From: Candidatus Kuenenia stuttgartensis
Lineage (GTDB): Bacteria; Planctomycetota; Planctomycetia; Gemmatales; Gemmataceae
NCBI GenBank assembly: GCA_945875585.1
Contig: CAMCLK010000012.1
Location: 38,432 to 102,431 of the forward strand
DNA: 64,000 bases
Direction of reading: 5' to 3'
Positions 18,942 through 27,540 of this stretch are shown piece after piece. Within the stretch, counting starts at the first letter, position 1, and each line of letters starts with the position of its first letter. Made by a program: the position numbers and the translations under genes. The notes under the pieces were generated by a model. The model had not been told where the DNA came from. It ran no database searches and saw only the letters and a list, made by a program, of their open reading frames with translations.

Positions 18942-19696
18942 GATGTGAACTCAAAAGGGGGCGGATAAACCACACTCATCAGGCATAAACCTTTGGCGGG
19001 TGCTGTTGGCCCTGCCAAGCACCTAGAACCTGCCGTCAGGGCATCGTTCAGCGACGACACAGGGCGAAAACCCCGGCCAATGTCGATCAGGGTGCCGGTT
19101 ATGGCCCGAACCATATTGTAGAGAAAACCACCCGACTCAATTTCGAGCCACAGGTGCGGGCCGTTCTCTAAAAGCTCAATCCGGTAGATGGTTCGGATGC
19201 TGTGTTGTCGGTTAGGCCAGCGTGTTTCAAATGCGCGAAAATCGTGCGTTCCCAAGAGGGGAGGCAACGCTTTGCGCATGGAGTCAACATCGAGGCGGAA
19301 TGGAACCTGATGGTGGTACCGTTTGGTGAAAACATCGATCGCGCCACCATGCAGAATGGAGTACCGGTAAGTCTTCCGACTGGCATGGCGAATGGCATCA
19401 AATTCTTCGGGCATGTCATCGATACGGTGCAGGTCGATGTCGTCGGGAAGGTGCGCTCTCAGTGCTTTCAGCAGTTGTCTGGCCGGTATTTCCACCGTTG
19501 TGCGCATGCTGGCCACTTGGCCGCGGGCATGCACGCCTTTATCCGTTCGCCCGCTACCTTTGGACGATCTTCCCGGATCTCCCAACAGCGCAAAGGCATC
19601 GTTCACGGCACCCTGAACCGTACGGAAGCCCGGCTGGAATTGCCATCCAGCAAAGTCCGTTCCGTCGTAGCCAAGAACCAGTCTCAGGGTTCTCAT
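18938..19696 (-). CDS. truA: tRNA pseudouridine(38-40) synthase
   Basis: Isomerises uridines 38-40 in the tRNA anticodon arm. The 252-residue protein starts with LVLGYDGTDFAGWQFQPG and has the catalytic block SGRTDKGVHARGQ with the active-site Asp. The C-terminal half has FLYNMVRAITGTLIDIGRG, typical of TruA. It starts 10 bp after the asd stop and overlaps aroA by 4 bp. Confidence 0.96.
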   Translation of the reverse strand: MRTLRLVLGYDGTDFAGWQFQPGFRTVQGAVNDAFALLGDPGRSSKGSGRTDKGVHARGQVASMRTTVEIPARQLLKALRAHLPDDIDLHRIDDMPEEFDAIRHASRKTYRYSILHGGAIDVFTKRYHHQVPFRLDVDSMRKALPPLLGTHDFRAFETRWPNRQHSIRTIYRIELLENGPHLWLEIESGGFLYNMVRAITGTLIDIGRGFRPVSSLNDALTAGSRCLAGPTAPAKGLCLMSVVYPPPFEFTS

Positions 19697-19706
19697 GGAA
19701 CCGGTT

Positions 19707-20732
19707 TCATCGCCTTTTGATATTGCCGGAACGGATCAACAAATCCGCTATCTGAACGGCATTGGTAGCGGCCCCTTTTCGCAGGTTGTCGGCAACAACC
19801 CACATATTGAGGCCATACGGTACGGTTGGGTCTGCGCGCAGACGGCCAACAAACACTTCATCGCGCCCTTCGCAGCCCAACGGTGTTGGTGCCGACTGCG
19901 TTCCAGGTGCATCTGCAAGAATGATTCCAGGAGCAGCAGCAAGCGCCCGACGGGCTTCTGCCACGGTGATTGGCCTGTGGAACTCGACATTGATCGACTC
20001 GGAATGCCCCGTGCGCACGGGCACGCGAACCGTTGTGGCGCTGACCTGAATCGAGTCGTCACCCATGATTTTTCTGGTTTCCCGAATCATTTTCCACTCT
20101 TCTTCACTGTTGTCGTCTTCACCGGGTTTCCAGTCGTGGGCCAGAACATTACCAGCCAATCGATCAATGTGGGCAGCAGCAGCAGGTACGGGGTGCCCTG
20201 CCCCCAAAGCCCGAACCTGCGCATCGAGGTCGGCCAACCCCGTGGCACCCTTGCCTGAACTTGCTTGATAAGTGCTCACCACCACGCGCTTAATGCCCGC
20301 CAAATCGTGCAGAGGCTTCAAAGCCACAACCATCTGGATGGTGGAGCAATTGGGGTTAGCCACAATCCCCTTGGGGATGCGATCGAGGGCTTCAGGATTG
20401 ACTTCGGGCACCACCAACGGCACTTCCGGGTCCATACGCCAAGCGCTGGAATTGTCCACAACTGTTGCGCCCGCTTCAGCGGCTACTGGGCTCCAGATTC
20501 GGCTGATGGTTGCAGGTGTGCTGGCAAGGACCAGATCAACATCCCTGAAGGCCTCGTTGGAGAGTGCAAGAACCGTGTGAGTCTGGTCCCCAAACCGAAT
20601 CGGTTTTCCCGCACTGCGTTCAGAGGCCAAAAACCGAATCTCGCGGAATGGCAGGCGGCGCTCTATCACTACCCGGCACATCAATTCGCCCACGGCACCG
20701 GTTGCACCAACGATCGCAATGACAGGATCCAT
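19707..20732 (-). CDS. asd: Aspartate-semialdehyde dehydrogenase
   Basis: NADPH-dependent reduction of aspartyl phosphate to aspartate semialdehyde, the branch point for Lys, Met and Thr. Motifs: N-terminal GATGAVGELM for NADP binding, ASERSAGK, and the active-site Cys129 in NPNCST. Length 341 is normal. It is first in a minus-strand operon with truA and aroA, and divergent from ribD across 108 bp. Confidence 0.96.
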   Translation of the reverse strand: MDPVIAIVGATGAVGELMCRVVIERRLPFREIRFLASERSAGKPIRFGDQTHTVLALSNEAFRDVDLVLASTPATISRIWSPVAAEAGATVVDNSSAWRMDPEVPLVVPEVNPEALDRIPKGIVANPNCSTIQMVVALKPLHDLAGIKRVVVSTYQASSGKGATGLADLDAQVRALGAGHPVPAAAAHIDRLAGNVLAHDWKPGEDDNSEEEWKMIRETRKIMGDDSIQVSATTVRVPVRTGHSESINVEFHRPITVAEARRALAAAPGIILADAPGTQSAPTPLGCEGRDEVFVGRLRADPTVPYGLNMWVVADNLRKGAATNAVQIADLLIRSGNIKRR

Positions 20733-20840
20733 GCTACACTCAAATCCAAAGAATTAAGCGGAATTGTACGCCGCGCACGTCACGGCGGAACTCGTTCCAT
20801 TACCATACCACGTCATCACGCAGGATGGACGACAACAGTC

Positions 20841-21926
20841 ATGATCTCTCACGCCGATAGCGACTGGATGCGCAGATCATTGCGATTGGCGTACCGAGGC
20901 CTTGGAGCTGTGGAACCCAACCCCATGGTGGGAGCCGTGCTGGTACGAGATGGTCGCCTCATTGGCGAGGGCTGGCACGAACGCTTCGGCGGACCGCATG
21001 CCGAGATTCTGGCGCTGCGATCTGTTCAGGAAAATCCAGCGGGTTCCACACTTTATGTCACCCTGGAACCGTGCTGCCATTTCGGAAAGACTCCCCCCTG
21101 CACCGACGCGCTGATCCGCGCCGGTATTCGAACAGTTTATATCGGCGTAAGGGATCCATTTCCCAAGGTCGATGGTGGCGGCATCAACCAACTGCGTGCC
21201 GCGGGCATAGACGTTTGGGAAGATGTGGCTGTGGAAGAGGCTTCCAGCCTTTTGGCTCCTTATTTGAAACGTGTCAAAACCGGGTGCCCGTGGGTGATCG
21301 CCAAATCAGCTACCACCTTGGATGGCAAGATTGCCACATCCACCGGGCAATCGCGTTGGATTACCGGAGATAGAGCCCGCAGCCATGTCCATGAGTGGCG
21401 GGGCCGTGTGGATGCCATTGCTGTTGGCATCGGCACGGCATTGGCCGATGATCCGATGCTGACGGCCCGGCCATCGGGGCCGCGTGTGGCCAACCGGGTT
21501 GTTTTTGACCGCACCGGCAAGCTGCCACTCACCAGCACAATGGTTCTTACTGCCCGGGAAGTTCCAGTGGTGGTAGTCACCTCCGCGGAGAGCCAAGAAG
21601 ATTGGCGCAATCAGTTAACTGGTTTAGGCGTGGATGTTTGGGTTTTGGGTCGCAACAACATCACAGAATTTCTGAACGAGGCGGGCCGACGCGGTTGGAC
21701 CAGGGTGCTTATCGAGGGGGGCGGTTCCCTGTTGGGAGCATTCCTCGATGAGGATGCCGTCGATGAATTGCACCTCTATCAGGCACCAATTCTGGTAGGA
21801 GGCGCGCAATCCCGGTCTTCATTTGGTGGAGAAGGAAGATCCCTACTTACCAATGCCTGGCGCGGAAAAATGGTGGAGGAATTATCGTTGGGCCATGACC
21901 GGTTTGTGCGCATGGTGCGAACATAG
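20841..21926 (+). CDS. ribD: Bifunctional riboflavin deaminase-reductase
   Basis: Catalyses deamination of the GTP-derived pyrimidine, then reduction of the ribose side chain. ATG 20841 gives 361 residues; the upstream open frame overlaps asd and is not coding. The deaminase domain (about 8-150) has zinc motifs PHAEILAL and PCCHFGKTPPC. The reductase domain (about 155-361) has KSATTLDGKIAT, SRWITGDRAR and GIGTALADDPMLTAR. Confidence 0.95.
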   Translation: MISHADSDWMRRSLRLAYRGLGAVEPNPMVGAVLVRDGRLIGEGWHERFGGPHAEILALRSVQENPAGSTLYVTLEPCCHFGKTPPCTDALIRAGIRTVYIGVRDPFPKVDGGGINQLRAAGIDVWEDVAVEEASSLLAPYLKRVKTGCPWVIAKSATTLDGKIATSTGQSRWITGDRARSHVHEWRGRVDAIAVGIGTALADDPMLTARPSGPRVANRVVFDRTGKLPLTSTMVLTAREVPVVVVTSAESQEDWRNQLTGLGVDVWVLGRNNITEFLNEAGRRGWTRVLIEGGGSLLGAFLDEDAVDELHLYQAPILVGGAQSRSSFGGEGRSLLTNAWRGKMVEELSLGHDRFVRMVRT

Positions 21927-21947
21927 TTTGACTCGACCATGGTATGC

Positions 21948-21958
21948 CGAAGAGCCCC
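21948..21958. repeat. Extra copy of an 11-mer from the 23.2 kb repeat
   Basis: CGAAGAGCCCC here matches 23256-23266 exactly and 23211-23221 in inverted form. It lies just after ribD, so copies flank the FGE-like gene on both sides. Confidence 0.4.
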
Positions 21959-22091
21959 CCGCACACAGATGACTGAAAGGCCACGTGGCAAGAAGCGGCA
22001 TCTGGCGTGTTGTCCGTTGAATGAGATTGGTTTTCTGTAATGGGTAATTTCGTACGTCAACAATTAATGGCAAAATATTTGATGAATGGTG

Positions 22092-22144
22092 ATTTGCATG
22101 GGTGTATAGAGGTGCAAACAGCATCGATGCAAATTGGAGTCCTT
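22092..22144. promoter_or_regulatory. ATTTGCAT / TGCAAA / ATGCAAAT repeat cluster
   Basis: ATTTGCAT (22092-22099) and ATGCAAAT (22137-22144) form an exact 8-bp inverted repeat. A further TGCAAA at 22113-22118 gives three related half-sites within 53 bp, spaced 15-25 bp apart. The cluster is upstream of the FGE-like gene and looks like an operator array for an unknown regulator. Confidence 0.5.
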
Positions 22145-22178
22145 AAACCGTGGAACTACCAACTTGGTTGGCAGCGTG

Positions 22179-22194
22179 TGTGAATTTTTTCACA
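22179..22194. promoter_or_regulatory. CRP/FNR-family-like palindrome TGTGA-N6-TCACA
   Basis: The 16-bp sequence TGTGAATTTTTTCACA is a perfect inverted repeat and fits the TGTGA-N6-TCACA consensus of CRP-type regulators exactly. It ends 15 bp before ATG 22210, a position that suggests repression if that is the true start. If the GTG at 22150 is used it would lie inside the coding region, which argues for 22210. Confidence 0.6.
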
Positions 22195-22209
22195 ATAAAG
22201 TCAAATGAT

Positions 22210-23169
22210 ATGGATGTTTCGGTAAAGAAAGTGCCGCTACCGCCCTGGTTCGAAGGTAAAATCCCCACCGATCTCTTGCGTTTGGCGCGAGCTAACCGCG
22301 AAGAGCCTTTGCACCGCCAGATTCTTGCCGATTGGGTGGAGCGTTATGGCGCAGAAGAAGGTCGGTTGATGTGCTGTTTTTTCAGGCGAGATCCTATTTT
22401 ACGGGACGACGCAACCACATGGCAAACGCTGTCAGCAATGGAAGCCCGCTTGGTGGCACCATTTTCAGATTTGGTGTTGGGAATTGGCGACCGGGCGGTA
22501 TTGCCGCTGACGGAAACGCAGTCCATCACCATGGGTTGGGTGCCACCGGGCCAAAGCTGGTTGGGCGGTGGTGGTGGTAATGAAGGCACCCGGCCTTTCA
22601 TACTTAAAAAGGGGCTATGGTGTGGTATTTACCCGGTCACGCAGGAACAGTGGTATGCGGTGATGGGTAATAATCCGAGCCATTTTAACGGCAAACCCAA
22701 GAATCCTGTGGAACAGGTATCGTGGAACGATGTGCAGGAGTTTTTGCAGAAGCTGAATACCGCCAACAGCCGAAGTGGTTTTTTATATTGCTTGCCGACG
22801 GCCGATGAATGGGAATACATTATTCGGGGTGGACCAATTTCAAAAAAACATAGCCAATACCATACCTATTTTGCCAGTAGTAAGTTTGACCTAACGATGG
22901 TGGCCAGCAATGAAAACTCTTCCTGGAACAATTTTGAATGTACCAGCGCCGTCGGGAATTACCTTCCTAACCCGTTGGGGATTTTCGATATGCATGGCAA
23001 TGTTTGGGAGTGGACGTCTTCCGAAGTGGGCTCGGACCGCGTAGACTGTGGCGGAAGTTGGGGCAGCAATGTGACCCGTTGTACCGCGTCGTCCCGGAAC
23101 GAATTCGGCCAAGAGGATTGCAGCAAATACATCGGATTCCGTCTTGTTGCTGTTCCGTTTGGGGAGTAA
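22210..23169 (+). CDS. FGE-sulfatase-domain protein with TIGR02996-like N-terminus
   Basis: From ATG 22210 it has 319 residues; GTG 22150 would add 20. The N-terminus (about 12-50) has REEPLHRQILADWVERYG, similar to the Planctomycete TIGR02996 repeat-companion domain. The rest is a formylglycine-generating-enzyme/SUMF1-like fold: GIYPVTQEQWYAVMG, NPVEQVSWNDVQEF, LPTADEWEY, GIFDMHGNVWEWTSS, CGGSWGS and YIGFRLV. Many bacterial proteins with this fold are not sulfatase activators, so the function is open. The upstream region holds two palindromic elements and the downstream region a repeat. Confidence 0.85.
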   Translation: MDVSVKKVPLPPWFEGKIPTDLLRLARANREEPLHRQILADWVERYGAEEGRLMCCFFRRDPILRDDATTWQTLSAMEARLVAPFSDLVLGIGDRAVLPLTETQSITMGWVPPGQSWLGGGGGNEGTRPFILKKGLWCGIYPVTQEQWYAVMGNNPSHFNGKPKNPVEQVSWNDVQEFLQKLNTANSRSGFLYCLPTADEWEYIIRGGPISKKHSQYHTYFASSKFDLTMVASNENSSWNNFECTSAVGNYLPNPLGIFDMHGNVWEWTSSEVGSDRVDCGGSWGSNVTRCTASSRNEFGQEDCSKYIGFRLVAVPFGE

Positions 23170-23194
23170 GGCGGGTGGATCGAGGGGCAACGTG

Positions 23195-23283
23195 GCCCCT
23201 TACTCCGTTCGGGGCTCTTCGGCCCTGACGATTGGGGCGCGACCCTTGGCCGCGACGAAGAGCCCCTTACTCCGTGCGGGGCT
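23195..23283. repeat. Intergenic repeat element with direct and inverted copies
   Basis: A 22-bp unit starting GCCCCTTACTCCGT occurs at 23195-23216 and 23262-23283 with one mismatch. GGGGCTCTTCG (23211-23221) and CGAAGAGCCCC (23256-23266) form an exact 11-bp inverted repeat between them. The structure resembles a dispersed non-coding repeat. Its GGAGTAAGG core (minus strand) is echoed at the 3' end of the preceding gene. Confidence 0.7.
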
Positions 23284-23352
23284 ACGCGCCAAACATCGGC
23301 ATCTAACACCAATTTCACCTGTTTTTTCGACAGTATGTAATCGATTGCTGCG

Positions 23353-23565
23353 TCAGGTGCGGGCTTTTTCGCAGTCTTCAATCAGCTTGTCGAGAGCCTT
23401 CACTGCCGTGGCTGCGCCACGCTTGATTTCGTAAAGGAAATCCAGCTCGCTTTTGTCGATCTTTCCATCGGCGAACAGTTCCTTGCGGAGAATGCCGACT
23501 TCTTTTTCGTCGATATATCCGTCGCCCAATGCCAACGCCTTGGCCACCTTGCGCCATTCTGCCAT
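23353..23565 (-). CDS. Small TerB-like helical protein
   Basis: ATG 23565 with GGAG 9 bp upstream gives 70 residues; the longer frame to 23739 is unlikely to be coding. The sequence (ALALGDGYIDEKEVGILRKELFADGKIDKSELDFLYEIKR) resembles one repeat of the TerB/tellurite-resistance fold, with two acidic DG-x-I-D loops that recall EF-hands and could bind a metal. No ter genes are nearby. Function unknown. Confidence 0.7.
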   Translation of the reverse strand: MAEWRKVAKALALGDGYIDEKEVGILRKELFADGKIDKSELDFLYEIKRGAATAVKALDKLIEDCEKART

Positions 23566-23923
23566 TGCTGAAGACTCCATCCTGGAATTGAAGTTGTGGA
23601 TTCCTGTCCACCATAGACTGGAACCAATTAGAGCCTCGATCTTGTGCGGAATCGGGACGACTTGCAAGCCAAACAATCGCACATCTTTGGAATCTGCCAG
23701 ACATTTGCATGGCCCGGTTTTTGGGGAACAGACGGTCAATTACCAAGGTTCATTCCGGTTGTTTGGCCGCCAGATCCTCTTGTTGCCGGTAACAGGCCCT
23801 CAATTTATTGGACGACCCAAGCGCCATGTGTACCATTAGAATGCTAAGGAAGCCGTTCGGTTTGTGCCGATGGTGTAGAGGGACTGAATCGTTCAGGGTT
23901 GAATCGAACCGAGGTAATGAAAC
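23566..23923. other. 358-bp divergent intergenic region
   Basis: Lies between the TerB-like gene and the ferredoxin gene. Several short frames cross it, but none has a ribosome-binding site or a recognisable product. It should contain promoters for both neighbours; I see no strong palindrome or RNA gene. Confidence 0.5.
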
Positions 23924-24229
23924 ATGCCACATGTCGTGACCGAGCCGTGCCGGGATTGCAAGTACACCGACTGCGTTACTGAGTGTCCTGTCGAGTGCTT
24001 TTACCAGGATGGCGACATGCTGGTGATTGATCCCAATGATTGCATCGACTGCGGTGCATGCATTCCTGCTTGTCCTGTTGAGGCGATTTACTCCGAAAGC
24101 AGTGTGCCTTCGCAGTGGCAGGGATACATCAACATCAATCTCGAACGCGCTGGCGTTCTGAAGGGCCAAGGCAAGCAACTCAGCAAGAAGCAGCCTCCGA
24201 TGAAGGGCCCGAATTGCAAGGGTTCTTGA
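23924..24229 (+). CDS. fdxA: 7Fe-type ferredoxin (FdxA-like)
   Basis: A 101-residue electron carrier. The N-terminal cluster motif [14 protein letters not shown] and the second motif [12 protein letters not shown] give the Cys pattern of ferredoxins carrying one [3Fe-4S] and one [4Fe-4S] cluster, with the typical [11 protein letters not shown] start of FdxA. A terminator follows at 24263-24293, so it is probably its own transcription unit before hemH. Confidence 0.93.
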   Translation: MPHVVTEPCRDCKYTDCVTECPVECFYQDGDMLVIDPNDCIDCGACIPACPVEAIYSESSVPSQWQGYININLERAGVLKGQGKQLSKKQPPMKGPNCKGS

Positions 24230-24262
24230 TGTTTGCCTGAGTGCGCAACCTACACTGTAGGA

Positions 24263-24293
24263 AACCCATCCGATTGCCGGGTGGGTTTTTTTT
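24263..24293 (+). terminator. Rho-independent terminator of the ferredoxin gene
   Basis: Stem AACCCATCCG (24263-24272) pairs with CGGGTGGGTT (24278-24287) with one wobble; a run of eight T follows (24286-24293). Confidence 0.9.
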
Positions 24294-24314
24294 ATACTTG
24301 GCAAGGAAGAAACT

Positions 24315-25340
24315 GTGGCCGGTAAAGTTGGCATCTTGCTGTTACAACTGGGAACGCCCGATGCCCCCACTGCTTGGGCCGTCAGGCGGTATCTGGGCCA
24401 GTTTTTGTCGGACCCGCGCGTGGTTGACTGGCCCAAGTGGATTTGGCGCCCAGTGCTCAACGCCATCATCCTGACTTTCCGCCCCGCCAAATCTGCGGCC
24501 AAGTACAAACTGATCTGGGACGATACAACCGGCTCTCCGTTGATGATGCACTCAAAACGGCAGGTGGAACTGCTTCAGGAACGCTTCCCAGAAGCCATTG
24601 TGGTGTTGGGAATGACCTACGGAAATCCCTCAGTCGACTCGGCGATCGATTCATTACGTGAAAAGGGAGTCGATCGCATCATTGCCGTGCCGATGTTCCC
24701 GCAATACTCCGCGACAACGACTGCAGCTGCCACTGATGCGCTTTTCCACAGTTTGTCGCGACATTCAGTAAAACGCGTTCCCGATGTGAGGACCGTTCCC
24801 GCTCATCCCACGGACCCGGGTTATATCGAAGCGTTGGCGGTTTCTGTGGAAGAAGACCTTGCCAAGCTCCCATGGAAGCCTGAGCGTTTTGTGATCAGCT
24901 TCCATGGCATACCGAAACGGTACTGCCAGCAGGGCGACATCTACGCGACGCATGTCAAGCAGACCACTTTAAAATTGGTTGAGCGACTTGGGTGGAAGCG
25001 TGGAGAGTGGCGGCAGACATTCCAGTCGCGTTTTGGACCGGAAACGTGGCTCAAGCCGTATACAGACGACTACTTGAAGGAAATTGCTGAAGAGGGAGTT
25101 CGCAAGGTGTTTGTTGTGGCCCCGGGCTTTTCAGCCGACTGCCTCGAAACGATCGACGAAATCGGTCGGGAGTTCCTAGAAGAGTTCCATCATGCTGGTG
25201 GAGAAGACCTGCGCCTTTGCCCATGCTTGAACGATCATCCCCGCTGGATTGACGCGGTTGAAGCATTGATCCGCGCTGAGGGAAATGGCTGGATAGTACC
25301 GAAATCAGCGGACCGATTCGAACCGGCACCAACCGCCTGA
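24315..25340 (+). CDS. hemH: Ferrochelatase
   Basis: Inserts Fe(II) into protoporphyrin IX, the last step of haem synthesis. GTG 24315 follows AAGGAAG at a 5-bp distance, and translation begins exactly at the conserved KVGILLLQLGTPDAPT. Length 341. Other landmarks are SGDPxxYL-type YLGQFLSDPRV, GSPLMMHS, FPQYSATTTAA, SFHGIPKRY with the metal-binding His, and the late GFSADCLETIDEI motif. A fdxA terminator sits just upstream. The 3' end overlaps the convergent VWA gene by 36 bp. Confidence 0.96.
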   Translation: MAGKVGILLLQLGTPDAPTAWAVRRYLGQFLSDPRVVDWPKWIWRPVLNAIILTFRPAKSAAKYKLIWDDTTGSPLMMHSKRQVELLQERFPEAIVVLGMTYGNPSVDSAIDSLREKGVDRIIAVPMFPQYSATTTAAATDALFHSLSRHSVKRVPDVRTVPAHPTDPGYIEALAVSVEEDLAKLPWKPERFVISFHGIPKRYCQQGDIYATHVKQTTLKLVERLGWKRGEWRQTFQSRFGPETWLKPYTDDYLKEIAEEGVRKVFVVAPGFSADCLETIDEIGREFLEEFHHAGGEDLRLCPCLNDHPRWIDAVEALIRAEGNGWIVPKSADRFEPAPTA

Positions 25341-26225
25341 TTGACGGCATAAATCGCCGAGATTGTCCTCGCGCATCTGCTGGCCGAGCCGGATGGCGCA
25401 TAATTTTGGTAGTGGCCTGCCGATGCGCCGCAGTGTTGTGGCAATGGCGCCCCAATCTCCAGAATGCAGGTCAGCATCGTCGCTGATGACAACAATTCGA
25501 GTAGCGCCGCGTAATGCAGCGGTTCGCAGGGCGTTTCCCAGATCGGTTGAACCACCCGGGCGCGCGTCTTCCAGCCGTTCCAACGCGCGCTGGCAACGCG
25601 TGCGGGACCACGGTTTCCAGTCGCCTTCGGAGGCTATTTCGTCAACAGTTTTGTCAAATAGCCATACGCGCATAAGGCAATCGTGCGGAACATTGGCAAA
25701 AACCAAATTGGCCTCTCGGCGGGCCGCGTTCCAGCCACCACCAAGCCCCATGCTCAATGAGCGATCGATCACAACTGCCAAGTGCTCGGCTGGCGCTTCG
25801 GTGGCGAACCAGCCAGCAGATCGACCTCCCGCGGCATCGACAGTTGGCTTGTTGACTTCATTTTGGCCAAGGCCGGCGTTGTTGGATCCACGCAAATTGC
25901 GAAGCATTTTTCGCACAGGTTCGACGTGTTTTGTTTCAACAGAAACCATTGCCAAAGGGCTTAGTTGAGCAGTGAACGGCACAACATCCAAAGGCTTGGA
26001 TTCGTTTGCAGAAGAGGACTTAGGTTGAACGGAAGCCGCAGGTTGATCCCAAAAGACAGAAGCGTTCCTGCCCCTATCATTGGTCACCTGGCCACCTGGC
26101 ACCGTGGTGGGAAGTGAAAAGACGGACCAGACGACGACAATGGCAAGAATCAACAAACCATGGGCCAAGGTAGACAAAATACCTGCCAAAACCCACCGGC
26201 CCATTCCGCCGCCCGTTCGAGCCAT
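25305..26225 (-). CDS. Membrane-anchored VWA-domain protein
   Basis: ATG 26225 with a strong AGGAGGG 8 bp upstream gives 306 residues. An N-terminal membrane helix (about 10-35, LAGILSTLAHGLLILAIVVVW) is followed by a low-complexity linker and a C-terminal von Willebrand A-like domain. Its MIDAS residues are visible as DRSLS, then GGSTDLG and a late SDDAD. It may bind a divalent metal and a protein partner at the cell surface. Partners such as a MoxR ATPase are not nearby. Confidence 0.8.
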   Translation of the reverse strand: MARTGGGMGRWVLAGILSTLAHGLLILAIVVVWSVFSLPTTVPGGQVTNDRGRNASVFWDQPAASVQPKSSSANESKPLDVVPFTAQLSPLAMVSVETKHVEPVRKMLRNLRGSNNAGLGQNEVNKPTVDAAGGRSAGWFATEAPAEHLAVVIDRSLSMGLGGGWNAARREANLVFANVPHDCLMRVWLFDKTVDEIASEGDWKPWSRTRCQRALERLEDARPGGSTDLGNALRTAALRGATRIVVISDDADLHSGDWGAIATTLRRIGRPLPKLCAIRLGQQMREDNLGDLCRQSGGWCRFESVR

Positions 26226-26303
26226 CGATGCACCCTCCTGCCCTTTTGCAGAATCAAAAGGAGTGCATAACCTCCGGAACAAGCGCCGTACAAGGTGAAT
26301 TGA

Positions 26304-27035
26304 TCAACGGATTGGAATGCCTTGAAGTTTGAGCAACCTGCCGAGTTCCGCTACTGGTTGGGCATGATCATCCACACGCAAATCGACGGCCCGGTCACCC
26401 AATCCGTTGGGCCCGCCCTTTTCCCTGACAATAAGAATTGCGGCAGATTGCTTGCCACGCTTGTCGCCCCCTGCTTGATCACCTGCGTCGAGGGCAGCAA
26501 AAAGCCTGGATGGTAAGGTGCCCTTTGTTTTTTCATACGCAACAATCATCGCGTCGATTACCTCTGGGCCGGTAAGAAGGTTGCCTTGGGCGGTGACGTT
26601 TTTTGCCTGTTTTGATCCTGCCCAGGCAACGCAACGTGGGCCAGTGAAGGCAGCGACTTCGCCTTGCGCATCGACAATTCCAACCTGACGCCAATCCCGC
26701 CCTTTATCTTCCTTCAGTAGCGAGTCGAGGGTGGTTTTGGCGTTGTTTCCAGACTTGAGCAGGTCGAGGCCTGAAGCTCCCAAGGTGACATTCACATAAC
26801 TTTGTGTGGCAACGGCCCCAACACCCGCTTTTGCCCACGGTACAGCCGAACCCACGGCCAAATATTTACTTGCGACGGCAATTCCTAAGCTTTTGGTTTC
26901 TGGATCGAATGCGACGATCGAAAAAGTATGGACCGGAAGGTCGCCCCGTGGGGGAAGATTCCAAGCCGAATGGAGCGGAGCCCAAATAAGTAGGGCTGAT
27001 AAGAAAACGAATACCGACAAGCGTGCCTGTGACAT
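26304..27035 (-). CDS. Exported DUF1028 protein (Ntn-hydrolase-like)
   Basis: ATG 27035 with AGAGG 8 bp upstream gives 243 residues with a signal peptide (LSVFVFLSALLIWAPLHS). The mature part is DUF1028: HTFSIVAFDPETKSLGIAVASKYLAVG at its start, then VATQSYVN, GPRCVAWAG and VTAQGNLLTG. DUF1028 proteins have a fold related to Ntn hydrolases; their reaction is not established. The start is only 5 bp from the earliest plausible start of the divergent gene. Confidence 0.85.
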   Translation of the reverse strand: MSQARLSVFVFLSALLIWAPLHSAWNLPPRGDLPVHTFSIVAFDPETKSLGIAVASKYLAVGSAVPWAKAGVGAVATQSYVNVTLGASGLDLLKSGNNAKTTLDSLLKEDKGRDWRQVGIVDAQGEVAAFTGPRCVAWAGSKQAKNVTAQGNLLTGPEVIDAMIVAYEKTKGTLPSRLFAALDAGDQAGGDKRGKQSAAILIVREKGGPNGLGDRAVDLRVDDHAQPVAELGRLLKLQGIPIR

Positions 27036-27040
27036 ATGAA

Positions 27041-27439
27041 ATGGCCTCTGGAGTCGCCGAAGTTCTGCAAGATGATAATCAAAATATGTGTATTCAACTG
27101 TTGAATAAGGGGGATTGTCGGTTGGAAGAATATCAAGGAATTGTGGTTGTTGGACAAGAGAACGAGCCGGAATCGCGGTTTTCAGCGCGACTTTCCGAGT
27201 TCTGGACAGCCATTCTTCGCAAGCATCCCGAGCAATTTGAAGGAATTTACGCGGAAGCTTCAGAATTTGGTTCCCAAGGCCAGAAGCCAACACGGCAGTA
27301 TGCCGTCGATCCTGCGGTTGTGGCGTTTTTACTAGAACAACTCGCAGATGCCGGCATCGATTTGATGCCGGTAGACCCTGATGACACGTACTCCCGTTAT
27401 GAAGCGGTTGCACCAGACTGGTGGCAAATCGAGCATTAA
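27041..27439 (+). CDS. Hypothetical acidic protein
   Basis: No family recognised. From ATG 27041 it has 132 residues; ATG 27086 (117 residues) would leave more room for promoters. Neither start has a Shine-Dalgarno. The sequence is rich in Glu and Asp, with no signal peptide or membrane segment, and has a helical middle (RFSARLSEFWTAILRKH). lpxB follows after 101 bp. Confidence 0.5.
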   Translation: MASGVAEVLQDDNQNMCIQLLNKGDCRLEEYQGIVVVGQENEPESRFSARLSEFWTAILRKHPEQFEGIYAEASEFGSQGQKPTRQYAVDPAVVAFLLEQLADAGIDLMPVDPDDTYSRYEAVAPDWWQIEH

Positions 27440-27540
27440 CCGTTGCCCGACAGGAATGAACTTGCCGGCGTTCGGTGTTCCATGGCAGTCTATCGGCTGT
27501 TCAAGTCAACCAGTCATACTGGGGCACGGAGGCCCGACCG

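Noticed and set aside
23566..23739. N-terminal extension of the TerB-like gene
   Set aside because: The added 58 residues have no domain-like pattern, and a good Shine-Dalgarno precedes ATG 23565.
23750..24508. 252-aa minus-strand frame opposite the ferredoxin and hemH genes
   Set aside because: It is antisense to two clear genes with strong motifs and shows no domain of its own.
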